Origin: Emiliania huxleyi CCMP1516
Lineage: Eukaryota > Haptophyta > Isochrysidales > Noelaerhabdaceae
Direction: 5' to 3'
Assembly (NCBI RefSeq): GCF_000372725.1
Contig: NW_005200600.1
Span: forward strand, 321,773-364,272
DNA: 42,500 nucleotides
The translations under genes were made by a program, and so were the position numbers. The notes below the pieces were generated by a model. That model was not told where the DNA came from, searched no databases, and saw only the letters and a list, made by a program, of their open reading frames with translations. This document shows, one piece after another, positions 1 to 9,232 of the stretch (positions are counted from its first letter, which is position 1; each line of letters begins with the position of its first letter).

Positions 1-511
1 GGGTTAGGGGGGCCTTGCCAAAATGGAATGAGGCTTTCGCGGCAACAAAGCAATCCCGGGTGTGGTTTTTCCTTAGGGGGGGGGGCGGCGCCGCTTTTCC
101 AGGGCTTTTTTGGACGGTTTTTACATTTTGTGTTTGTTTTCAGTCTAGGGGGCCCGCCCCCCTAAAAGGCGGGGGGGGCGGGCGCGCACCCACAAAGGCC
201 CCCCCATTCACGGAGAGATAAAAAACGTTTGGCCCGGCCGGGCCCCCGGGGGGGGGGAAACATCGGGTTTGAAATTTTGGATGTTTTTCAGGTTGAATTA
301 TTAGGGACGGTTCCTACCCGGCCCCCCCCCCCCCCCGCTAGCCCCCGCCCCCTTTGACGTGAGGCGCAAAAGCCGACACCCGTGCGCCGCGCGAGACCAG
401 CTCAAAGCGGACAGGCGCAACTCTCAGTGTTGGCAAGCAACGGAATGGGAGCCGGTAGCTGCCTGTCCGTGAATTGGGTTGGAGCGCGGACACCACGCGC
501 CCAAGCCACCC
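1..511. other. Homopolymer-rich flank, no gene supported
   Basis: This stretch holds long runs of G and C (for example near 78-87, 240-257 and 323-338) and no open frame resembling a protein. The first bases read gggttagggg, a single telomere-like unit only, which is not enough to call a telomere. The homopolymer runs may also mark poor sequence quality. It lies downstream of the transporter that ends at 512. Confidence 0.6.
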
Positions 512-2500
512 TCACTCGCCCACCTCCCGGCGCCCTATGCTCCACCAGCAGTATTGCTCGAGCGCGGTGGCGTAGTTGCCCTGGTAAAACATGCCGACGC
601 CCGAGAGCAGCAGGCCAAACCAGATCAACGCGTGCATTGCCACCCTCCAGCTCGTGCGCGCGCGCTGTGCCGCGGTGCCGTACAGGTAGAGCCCCACCAC
701 GCCCGGCGCCAGCGCGACAAACCCGCTCACGCTGACGGTGCCGGAAATGGCGTTGACGAACCCGAGGTTGGAGACGTAGCAGGCGCAGACCATGACGCTC
801 GCGACGATGACTCCCGCCGCCAGCCGCACCCGCCCCGCACCCATCGCCTCCACCGGCGCGAGCATTGGCTTGACCATGATGGGGTAGACGCAGACGACCA
901 CCGCCGCCTGTGGACGTGTCATGAACGGAGGTCGTGAGCGGGTCGTGAACGGCCGTGCGGAGCTCGGAGGGCGCGAGGGGAGGCGGGTGGCAGCAAAGGA
1001 AACTTAGAGTGTGGGTAGAGTGACATCTGAAGAGGGATCGCGCGCCATAGCGGCGCGGGCCGAGTTGCCCCAGAAGCTGTCTCCCAAGTCGCGGAGCACG
1101 TTGTCCGAGACGTGCGGCCCGAAGTGTAGGTACGCCACCGTGGCGAAGGCAGCGTACAGCGCGATGAGCGTCCCAAAGCTACCAACGAGCGCGGTCTGGA
1201 AGCGGTCTGGGCTACGGTCCTGCGCAGCGAGGGTTTGGGGGGGGGGGGGATGAGAGGGATGTTAGAGTTGAAGAGACGCGAGATGAGAGTGAGCTGGGCA
1301 GGCAGACGAGACAGGTGATGGCAAGGCGACATAGGGAGTGACGGATACAGGAGGATTGCGCTCCTGCAGTTCGCGATACATCGGCAGGATGCACATTTGG
1401 ATAATAACAGAGTACATCATCACGGCGAAGAAGGCGATGGCACCTGTGGCGGAGCAGCCAGCTGGGTTTCACGGAGTGCACGTGTGCCAAAGCCTCGAGT
1501 TGGCAGGGATGGATCGGGCGCGGGAGATGCGGCAGCGGCGCTGCTAATCTGTCGGCCGCGCACCAGGCGGCAGCGGCGCGACGCTCGCTATCAGACAGAC
1601 GCCTTCGGGCGAGACGCCGTCCAAAGCGAGGCGGACGCAGAGCAGGGCGAAGAGGTAAAAATTGACGCCGACGCTGAAGGTTGATGTCGACGAGAGGAAC
1701 TTCAGGTCCGTCAGGCTCAGCGGGAGCACCACTGCGCTGCCCAGCACGGCCCAAGTGCTTCGGGGGGGGAGAAGCGGGGCGCGTCGGAGGAAGGGCGAGC
1801 CGCAAGTGAGGCAAGGGTCGGGTGACGGGAAGCGGGCAGAGCGGCAGCTTGTGGATACGTACTGAGAGCAGTTGCCTGCGCTGGGACAGCATTGTGCCCG
1901 CCGGCATCAGCGGCGTCATGCAGTCCTGCACCACGATGATGTAGCCCACCAGGGCCATCCAGATAACGACCCACACCAGGCCGTTGCAGAACCCCTGCGT
2001 CACTGGCCCGAGCCAACGGCCGGGCAGTAGCGCTAGCAAGGCGCCCAGGTCGAACCTCTGATGTTCCTGATTTTGCCGTGGGCGTGGTGTGAGTCCACTC
2101 GTGTCGGACTGCAGGGCGGCTGCTTTAAGTGCGCGGTGCGTGGCGCTGCTAGACAGGAAGCATCTCTGGAGCGGCCACGCGCCTCGGCCGCCCTCACAAG
2201 GATCATGATGGTAAAGCCGTTGAGCACGACAACCAGCACGGTAAGCAGCAGCGCCGTGAGGACTGACGCGCCAGCCATCCCCCACGGCAGCGTCAGGATG
2301 CCCGCACCGAGCCCACCAGTCACCAGGTTGACAGCCATCCCACGCACCGACACGCCAGGCGCCTCTGTCAAGGCAGAGCCCTTGAGCAGAGGCGCCTCGA
2401 GGGAGGAGATACCCCGAGCGAGAAACGCGTCGGCCGCCGGCGCAATCGGTGACCCCTCGCTGTTGGTGGAGGCCACGCGGGGTATGGAGCACTGCAGCAT
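512..2500 (-). CDS. Amino acid/auxin permease family (AAAP) transporter, six exons
   Basis: Predicted proton-coupled amino acid transporter of the Aa_trans (AAAP/SLC38-like) family, a polytopic membrane protein. Six exons join in frame to 432 aa, a normal family length: 2183-2500, 1882-2057, 1618-1757, 1349-1443, 1046-1219 and 512-907. The first exon carries the family signature GGLGAGILTLPWGMA in the first membrane segment after a hydrophilic N-terminus. Later exons carry hydrophobic segments such as GLVWVVIWMALVGYIIVVQD, a central PLSLTDLKFLSS loop and SFGTLIALYAAFATVAYLHFG. The ATG at 2500 is the first in frame before the core. Best in-frame donors are GC (GCGCGT, GCGCAG, GCGTCT, GCGCGC) in four of five introns and GT (GTATCC) in one. 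Family assignment is firm; substrate is unknown and exact splice sites are inferred. Confidence 0.85.
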
Positions 2501-2644
2501 GCCAGCGTTTCAGCTCAGACGAATCCCCCCTTATCCCCAAAACGCACGTCGCCGGCATGTCCGAAGTTTGGAAAAGAATAACTAGACAATGCAGGCTGCC
2601 TGCCTGCTGCCTGTGCTATCTCTCTCACAGCAACCACTCAAGAC

Positions 2645-3733
2645 TCAACCGGCAGCCAGCACCGCCTCCTCGTCCGCGTCGAGGAGCTGCGCCAGCCCGA
2701 GCTCGCCCGTGGCCAGCCGGTCGAGCGTGCCGCTGCTGATGGCGCGCGCAAGGCGCGCGAGACGCTCGACGTGGGCCGGCAGCTGCGCCGCACCCGCCGC
2801 CGCCCGCCTCCACGCCTCCTCCTCGAGCCTCGCCGAGAGCTCCTCTGGGCTCGAGCCGAGGAAAGCGTCGTGCTCCGCGCCGAGCCGTCCGGCGGCGCGC
2901 AGCAGCGCGCTCCGCAGCCCACGCAGTCCGGCGGCGCGGCTGGGCAGCGGCAGATCTCCGCGCAGCGTAGGCGCGGCGGCGGCAGCGGGTGCGGGTGCGG
3001 CGGCGGCAGCGAGTGCGGCGGCGGGAGAGATCTCCGCCGAGGGCTGCTGCGAGGCGCGGTCTGCTGAGGAGGAGGGCGGCGATCGCGCGGCCGCCGCCTC
3101 AGCGCCGGGCCCTTGCAATACATTGTCTGTGCCAGAGCCCTCCGACGCCGCCGCCGCCGCAGCCTCCTCCTCCTCGTCGCAGAAGAGGAGCGCGTCGTCG
3201 CCGCCGTGCCACACGGCGCCGCACTTGTTGCACTGCAGCCGCACGCGGTGCGACGCTTCCTCGTGGTCTTTTGAGCCCCACGTCTCGCCCTTGCGGCTCT
3301 CGCGCTGGTCGCCAACCGCCGTCGCCATCGCGTCCATTGCGCCGCACGCGCCGCACGCCACCGCCCGCGTCCGCACCGCCGCGGTGTCGGTCACGATTCG
3401 CTGCCTCAGCCGGCGTGCGCTCTCGGCGCGACGCTCCGCCCGCCGGTCGCTCGACGCCCACGAGTCGCCACGCAGTCCGCAGATGGACGAAGGCGGAGCC
3501 GTTCGGTTGCAGAGCGCGCGGCGTCGCTCGTGGTTGTGCGGCTTTGGAAGGTTGAAGCAGACGGCGCGCACGCGGTCCGCAAACTGACCCGTCTCGTCCG
3601 ACTCGAGCGCGCGCGCGAGCCGGGCGGCGACCCAGCGGAGGTAGCGCTCCGGGTACTCATCGATGTCGGGGTTGTCCGTCTTGAGCGCGGCGAGCAGGGC
3701 GCGCTCAGGCCGGGTGGCGCTGGGCTGCGACAT
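2645..3733 (-). CDS. TFIIS-like protein: TFIIS central domain, zinc ribbon, second TFIIS-central-like domain
   Basis: Intronless 362-aa protein resembling transcription elongation factor S-II. Residues about 10-125 match the TFIIS central domain (FADRVRAVCFNLPKP followed by the RRRALCN segment, like the RVRSRISNLKD region of TFIIS). A zinc ribbon follows with CGAC at 127-130 and CNKCG from 168, as in the TFIIS C-terminal ribbon. The acidic RSADE-type loop that TFIIS inserts into RNA polymerase II is not obvious here. An Ala/Ser-rich linker and a C-terminal 100 residues (LEEEAW, VERLARLARAI, TGELGLAQLLDADEE) look like another central-domain helix bundle. The start at 3733 (MSQPS) is chosen because residues upstream of it are low complexity, though the frame stays open to 4177. 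It could be a TFIIS paralogue or a PHF3/DIDO/SPOC-type relative. Function as an elongation factor is inferred. Confidence 0.65.
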   Translation of the reverse strand: MSQPSATRPERALLAALKTDNPDIDEYPERYLRWVAARLARALESDETGQFADRVRAVCFNLPKPHNHERRRALCNRTAPPSSICGLRGDSWASSDRRAERRAESARRLRQRIVTDTAAVRTRAVACGACGAMDAMATAVGDQRESRKGETWGSKDHEEASHRVRLQCNKCGAVWHGGDDALLFCDEEEEAAAAAASEGSGTDNVLQGPGAEAAAARSPPSSSADRASQQPSAEISPAAALAAAAAPAPAAAAAPTLRGDLPLPSRAAGLRGLRSALLRAAGRLGAEHDAFLGSSPEELSARLEEEAWRRAAAGAAQLPAHVERLARLARAISSGTLDRLATGELGLAQLLDADEEAVLAAG

Positions 3734-4260
3734 GTGTTTCCGCGGCCCGAGGAGGAGGGCGCGCCGCTGCTGGCACCGCCGGCGCTCGCGGGAGGGGACT
3801 TCGAGTCCAGCGCCTGCGTGTGAAAAAAAGCGTATTAATAACGCACGGGCCCTCAGCGGAGCTGGGAAGAGGACCGCCGCAAGCGGCGTGGCGTGGAGCG
3901 GTTGTGCATCCCTCCGGGGGCCCCTCTGCGCCGGGGAGGCGTTGTTGGAGGCTAGGACGCAAGCGTCCGTCGCCCTTTTCAAACTCGGGGCCCACTCCGC
4001 TACGCTCCGACCCGAATTTGGAGGGCCTGAAAGTTTAAGGTGTTGCTGCGCAAAAGGGGTCGGACACAGGGCGCAGCTCATGCTAAGAGCTAGAAGAGGA
4101 GATAGAGAGAACAACCACCCTGTCCCGTTATTGCGTACACCAACACCACAAAAGCTCTCTCTCTCTCCTGCCCTCACTCAGGGGGGTCACAACTACCAAG
4201 TCCCTCGACTAGCTGCCACAGGGCGCAGCTGCCACAGGGCGCAGCTGGAGACGCTCTCCC
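3734..4260. other. Intergenic stretch upstream of the TFIIS-like gene
   Basis: The minus frame of the TFIIS-like gene stays open to 4177, but the residues are not convincingly protein-like, so I treat this as 5' flank. Short direct repeats (cagggcgcagctg near 4210-4240) are present. No other feature seen. Confidence 0.4.
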
Positions 4261-4728
4261 TCAATCGGCATCCACCCCCACCCGCTCCAGCCCCACTTCT
4301 GCTGCCGAGAGAGCTGAATCGAAGCAAGCGAGCCATTGCATCTTGGCGTGCTCCTGGAGCGCGGCTTTCTGCTTGGCGGCCACGAGCACGGCGGAGTCGG
4401 CGTCGTAGCGCGCATCGTTCCCGCTCATCGCCCATTCCTCCCACGTGACGTGTGTCGGCCGCGATTCGATGTCGCCACCTTCATCGCCAACGAGGACTCC
4501 CTCGACTGCAGGGGGCTCCGGCGCGGGGAGGGACTCCGCCTGCTGCGCTGGCCGACCGCGCCCTCCTCCTCCATGGGCTCGATCCGAATCCGCAGCGTGT
4601 CGTCCCCAGCGGCGGTGCTGCGCGGGAGGCGGCCGCGGGCACGCTGGGCTCGATCAGCGGCTTTCCCCTCAGGTAGCGCGAAAGCACGGATTTGGCGGCA
4701 ATTTTACGAATGTCTTGGCACCAGCTGA
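4261..4728 (-). CDS. Hypothetical protein, exon fragments in more than one frame
   Basis: Not recognised. The 3' part (about 4261-4560) is convincingly coding on the minus strand: it reads GDEGGDIESRPTHVTWEEWA, then MSGNDARYDADSAVLV and AAKQKAALQEHAKMQWLA, and ends at TGA 4261. A second protein-like stretch upstream (about 4620-4728) reads DIRKIAAKSVLSRYLRGKPL in another frame. The two could be exons separated by a short intron in the Gly/Pro-rich part near 4560-4620, but I could not place clean splice sites. A further possible exon (TVHELRDLGRKPSAGAK) overlaps in a third frame near 4690-4760. Composition is Ala- and Glu-rich with predicted helix at the C-terminus. Relation to the TFIIS-like gene downstream is unknown. 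Confidence 0.35.
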
Positions 4729-4739
4729 AGGCTTGCGTC

Positions 4740-5718
4740 CCAGATCACGCAGTTCGTGCACGGTATTCGGATTTTGCTATTTGTTCGTGTGGGGGTATAT
4801 TGCAGATTTGTCAATGGTACCGCGTCTGCGACGCGGGCGCCTTGCGAGCAGAGCCCTTAGGACACCCTTTATATCTTGCGCGGTCACAAAGAGGCTGGCT
4901 CAAAAAAAAGGGGGAACCCGTCCCCATCCAGGTTGTTGGTTGCTGCCCAGGTCCCGCACTATGTAGTACAATGCCCCGTTCTCTATGGCCTTTCCTTTTG
5001 TCGGCTTGATTGAGCTTCGTGCGAGCCGCGCTCAGGTCGGCGAGGTCGGCGTAACAAGAGTTTTATGAAAAAAACGAGGGACTGGCACTAACACAGGTAC
5101 ACCACGGGAGCCGCCTAAGCGACTCCTGCGAGGGCGGCGAGGCATTTAGCTCCGTGCACTCGCCCGCCCTCGCCGCAGGCAAGCTCATTCACAATCTGCT
5201 CTCTCTGCGATGGCTGTGTGAAGTCTGAAGAACGACCGAGATACGCTGCTTCTGCAGCCCAGCCCATTCTTGGTGGAGTGTCGTGCGTAAAAAGAAATCG
5301 CCTGCCTGTTGTAGCCTGGCGTTTGCCGTTTGTGTCCCGTTCTTGCTGCTAGGTCATTTTAAAAATATGGGTATGTTCGTAAGAACCACATTACAGCGTC
5401 TTTCACAGGTCATGATGCCTGGCTCGCCCGAGTGACGGGCAGACCTCGGCTGCTCGCACAACGGATCAAGTCGTGTCCGGAGGGCATCTTTACACCGTCG
5501 CCGCCTCCGTCGCTCCCATCTGGGCTCGGCTGTCGGCTGCCACATTCCTAGCGGCTCCGTGCACCTTGGTGCCCGCCGTCGTGACTCCTTCTTCGCGGTG
5601 CTGCTGCGCGTCGGACGGATCACGCGGGTTGTAACATTTTGGGCGTGCGACATGCACGGACCCGAACAACATACGCAGGAGCAAAGCTCAATGGTCGTCT
5701 CCAAAAAGGCTTTACGTA
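4740..5718. other. Gene-poor stretch
   Basis: No gene supported. Open frames here (for example minus 5354-5737) have no recognisable domain and arginine/cysteine-rich shadow-like composition. A lower-GC patch with A runs lies near 5040-5090 and 5340-5380. Confidence 0.45.
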
Positions 5719-6540
5719 TTACGAGCGTCGAGCCCACTTCTTCAGACTTGCGTGATGAGCACGAGATGATGCTTCCATCATGTTGGGAGCGTCCTTTCGC
5801 AGCCGATGCCTCTGTTCGACGCCGCAGTACTGCCAGGCCTTCGCGTGGGCAGGGATGCCCGTGCAGTTGCGGACCTCAATCAAGGGGAGTTCCTCAATAG
5901 AGTAGTTAGAGCGGAACAAAACGGGCAGACGCCGAGGCGCACGTCGGCCGCGCCGTGAGCCTCGACGAGCTGTCTGACCACCTCCGCCCCTAGCTTCTTG
6001 AAGGGCATCGAGGACGTCGATGATGCGAGCGTCGCTCGACACTCGATACGGTTCGGGTGCAAGGGCGTGTGCACGTAGAGTGTCGGGCACACCGCTGCAC
6101 AAGACATGGCTGCCATTGAGGGTGGCGGTGCCAAAGTCCACGAGCTTGAGCTGTCTGCCTTGCACCAACAATTCGAGTTTGAATGGTGCCGCCGCCAAGT
6201 TGTTCTTCCAGATGTCATTATGCTGAAGCCACGGGCTGCGAGGCCGGAGAGCATTTGCTTGATCTGCTGGTGGTAGTTGGCAGGCATGCGAGTGTGATCA
6301 AGCGGCTACCCCGCATTCCGAAGCAGAATCAAGTGCTGGTTGGCGCAGAGGCTCGCCTTGGATCATCCGCAGTGCGCAGCGGATCTCGCGCCGGCCCATG
6401 ACACTGTCCATATTCACCTTGAGCACCACCGACGCACCCAGATACTAGAGAGAGCTCTGGCCCGTCACACCAAAGGCGGCGCGCCGGAGTGAGACAGTCT
6501 CGCCCTCAACTCGAACTGTCACCTCGTGGCGATCGTCAAA
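5719..6540 (-). pseudogene. Broken protein-kinase-like gene
   Basis: Pieces of a kinase fold lie in order on the minus strand but in alternating frames. Near 6380-6440 is YLGASVVLKVNMDSVMGRRE, whose VVLK resembles the ATP-binding lysine motif. Near 6175-6260 is QIKQMLSGLAARGF followed, one frame over, by QHNDIWKNN, which resembles the HRDxxxxN catalytic loop. Near 6130 comes GRQLKLVDFGTA, resembling the DFG motif. Then KKLGAEVVRQLVEAHGAAD (about 5930-6010) returns to the first frame and NYSIEELPLIEVRN (about 5875-5915) to the second. An in-frame TAG precedes the VVLK exon. Two compensating shifts plus a stop suggest a pseudogene or sequence errors; very short introns are less likely. The conserved HND and DFG residues mean decay, if real, is recent. 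The specific kinase family is unknown. Confidence 0.5.
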
Positions 6541-7068
6541 GGAAGGCAAGCGTCCGTGCACCCCGGCGGCGGATCAGGGCTTTCGGGCAATGCCCTCGTT
6601 GAAGAGCAGTCCATTACCAGAGGCGCTGCGATTGATTGCATGGCCACGGGACTGGGGATTTCTCACCCCTCTGTGCGTCAGAGGCTGACGGTGCCAGGAC
6701 GGTGCCCACGTACCTTGCTCGCTTGCCCAAGGCGGACAGGACCGTGCCCGGGCCTGACCGAGCCGGTCACACCCATATACTGGGTGGTCGGGAAATCGGT
6801 GACGGTGTGCAACACGCGCTGCTGAAAAAGTTTTCAGTTTTCGGTCCGGTCTGCTACCCCTCTCCTTAAAATCCCTGTGTGGTGGCGGCGTGCCGTCCTC
6901 CCATCCCTCCCTTGGATTGTCTGTGATCTTTCTTTCTTTCTGATGTTTTCTTCTCGCTCCAAGGCCCTGGGCGTGCGGTTGCCGACTACAACCCATTTTT
7001 GTTGACGACGGAACGCGCGGCTGTGCACCTTCGAGGGCTACACAGTTTAGGTCAGGCAGAGAAGTATT
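6541..7068. other. Intergenic stretch before the sulfotransferase gene
   Basis: No clear gene. A minus-strand stretch near 6690-6830 reads QQRVLHTVTDFPTTQYMGVT and may be an upstream piece of the broken kinase-like gene. A pyrimidine-rich run (about 6895-6960) lies on the plus strand. Confidence 0.35.
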
Positions 7069-8001
7069 ATGGGCCTCGGCGTGCCGATTTACGCTGCGGC
7101 GCTCGCCAGGTCGTACGGCAAGGGCGAGCACGCCTCCGAACTCACCAACGACGCTCCAGCGAGCCCGGCCGCTGTGCGCTCTACTAGCGCGCTGACACCC
7201 CACTCCACGAAGCGCATCCAGAGGAGAGTCTTTGTGTACAACCGTGTGGGCAAGACGGGAAGTTCGTCAATGCTCAGCCTGCTGACGTCACTCTGCCTAT
7301 GCCGGGAATTCACGCTGCCAGGCGACTGGCATTACTGGGCTTTTGACAGCGGAGATGCGTCATCAGATCAGACCACGTTGCGGCAGCACCATCTCCACCA
7401 GGCTGTGCGCTCGCTCGCTGCGACAAGGACGGAAAAGCCTTGCAGGGTGCTCTTCGCTCACTTCCAGTGGACGCCACTCCCTCTCGCTTCAGGCGCGGCG
7501 TACATCAACTGGCTCCGCAATCCGGTCGCTAGATGGGAGTCCATTCATGGGTTCTACGTACAGAACAGGTGGGGCGTCACCAGGCCAGACTACGGGCGCT
7601 GGACAGCCCGAAACGCGAGTGCCTGCCTGCTGGAACCGCGCTCGGTGCCGAACGCCAGTCGCGCTTGTGTCGCCGCCCGCGATGCAAAACAGGCCGACTA
7701 CTTTTTCTCGAAGCGGGAGCAGCTCGAGTGTCCGGTGCAGGAAATGCTTCCGCAGTATGCCTTCCTGGGCGTCGTTGAGAAATCAGCGGCACTACTCCCG
7801 AAGATGCTTGCGGTGCTCGTTGCGAATGCAAGCAACGCATCGTCAAGACTTGACTTTGGATCGAGTGCCCTCAGGCTTTCGCACCGCAGACGAACACCGG
7901 CTGCGTACAAAGAGCATCTCTCTCCCATGGCTGAGGCGGTTCTGAAGCACGAACTTGCCTGCGATAAGCAGTTGTGGGATGCTGTCGCTGAGAGTTATTA
8001 G
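7069..8001 (+). CDS. Heparan-sulfate 2-O-sulfotransferase-like enzyme
   Basis: Single-exon 310-aa protein of the Sulfotransfer_2 family, which moves sulfate from PAPS to a sugar hydroxyl in the secretory pathway. The 5'-phosphosulfate-binding motif is FVYNRVGKTGSSSM near residue 55 (HS2ST-type enzymes have YNRVPKTGSTS). HFQWTP near 131 fits the catalytic/structural HFxxxxF region. INWLRNPVARWESIHGFY near 147 is the 3'-phosphate-binding motif (family form FLRDPVERxxSxYYF). Several cysteines in the C-terminal half could form disulfides. The N-terminus is short and only weakly hydrophobic, so a signal anchor is not clear and an upstream exon is possible. The ATG at 7069 is the first in frame. 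In a coccolithophore-like alga a role in sulfated polysaccharide synthesis would fit, but that is inference. Confidence 0.8.
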   Translation: MGLGVPIYAAALARSYGKGEHASELTNDAPASPAAVRSTSALTPHSTKRIQRRVFVYNRVGKTGSSSMLSLLTSLCLCREFTLPGDWHYWAFDSGDASSDQTTLRQHHLHQAVRSLAATRTEKPCRVLFAHFQWTPLPLASGAAYINWLRNPVARWESIHGFYVQNRWGVTRPDYGRWTARNASACLLEPRSVPNASRACVAARDAKQADYFFSKREQLECPVQEMLPQYAFLGVVEKSAALLPKMLAVLVANASNASSRLDFGSSALRLSHRRRTPAAYKEHLSPMAEAVLKHELACDKQLWDAVAESY

Positions 8002-8582
8002 GTCCACTCTTGGGGAGTCCGTTAGATCTCACAAAATGACATCAGTAACACCAGCCTCCGGCGGGGCCCCCCGCTACCATCCAAACCCGAGTACAAAGCG
8101 CGCCTCCCCTGCGCGCCTCTCCGAGGCGCTGCGCAGATGGTCTACGAATCATAGAGGCTCAAGTGACAAGTCCACACACACACACGCGGGGGATCTGCCA
8201 TGCACAAAGCATTACTCTCACGACACACGGGGATCGGGTGGAGCGGCGGCGGCGGCGGCAGCGGCACGCGCGGGCGGACGGATTCGGACGGGGCGGAGCA
8301 GCGACCGCCTGGGCGGCCGCTGCTCTGTCTGCCAGAGCGCGCCGTCTGTGCGCAGCTCGAGCGCGGTCAGGTGCACAGGGAGGCGTGGCGGCGCGGGGAA
8401 ACGCGGCGGCGGTGGCGAGCAGGCGAGCGGCCCGCGCGCGGCGAGGCGGACCACGACTGAAAAGTCTTAATGGACCTGTCCTAGACTCTGTGGCTGAAGT
8501 AGCGTGTGCGTCGAAGCCACAAGAGGGCTGGCGTCGTCCGGAGTTCCTTGAGAGGGGGGTTGGCGTATTTTAGTTTCCTTGA

Positions 8583-8676
8583 ACGGTTGATGAGACTGTG
8601 AAACGATCGCCGCAAGGGGCGTGAACGCACAAGTGCGTAATGACCGCAAGTGGTCGTGAACACCCCAAGGGGTGTG
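8583..8676. repeat. Tandem array of four or five short hairpins sharing a CAAG centre
   Basis: Consecutive perfect short palindromes occur every 17-19 bases: CGCC/GGCG (8608-8621), CGCAC/GTGCG (8626-8637), GACC/GGTC (8642-8655) and ACACCCC/GGGGTGT (8660-8675). Each is centred on CAAG and each is followed by a TGAA/GTGA-like spacer. A weaker hairpin with a G-U pair precedes them (8583-8599). Stem sequences differ between units while the fold is kept. Function unknown. Confidence 0.6.
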
Positions 8677-9025
8677 AAAGTAAATACTCCACTTATTCAC
8701 AGATACCATACCAGCAAAGTACCCGAATCCAACTCCACGTGCCCAAGCGCACACCGGCCGGAGCGCCACCGGGGGGTGCCGCCCTCCCGTTCATGAGCCC
8801 AACAACACGAACGCTATCCATCCTCACCGGCCCCCATCCCCGTGGTCGGCCTCGCTCGCCGCGCCAAGCCGCGGCCCGGTCGTCCGCCCGGCGGCCAAGC
8901 CCAAGGGCGGGGAGGGGGCCACCCGCGCTCGCGCAGTCTGGGTCGTCCATCTCGGCATCCAGCCGCTCGCAGGCGGCGAGGCAGCGAAGCCACCGCTCGT
9001 GCGACGCAATCTGATTTCACAGCCT

Positions 9026-9092
9026 TGTTATGAGAAGAAAATACGTCCTATGGCGCTATTCACACCTGTTATTGAGAAGAAAATACGTCACA
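9026..9092. repeat. Direct repeat of about 22 bp, two copies
   Basis: The word TTGTTATGAGAAGAAAATAC followed by GTC (about 9027-9048) recurs as CTGTTATTGAGAAGAAAATA followed by CGTC (about 9067-9090), with one inserted T. It lies 140 bases before the GNAT start. It may be a duplicated upstream element or chance duplication. Confidence 0.55.
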
Positions 9093-9232
9093 AAGAGCGG
9101 AGGGGTGGCGGGAGCCGAGCCCGCCCTCGCCGCTCTCGACCTCCGCAGTGGCGCAACAACATCGCTCTCCGCCCGCTAGTGATCAGCAAAATCGCCATTG
9201 AGGTGTGGACGGAGCACTGGCGGAAGTGGCAG

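Larger units (their letters stand above)
8002..9232. other. Non-coding stretch with hairpin array and short repeats
   Basis: No protein gene is supported in 1.2 kb. It holds a CA run near 8170-8185, a GGC-rich block (8240-8450), the hairpin array at 8583-8676 and a direct repeat at 9026-9092, both listed separately. The GC-rich open frames here are Ala/Arg/Gly-rich on both strands and look like composition shadows. Confidence 0.5.

Noticed and set aside
1..10. Telomere repeat at the window edge
   Set aside because: Only one TTAGGG-like unit is present.
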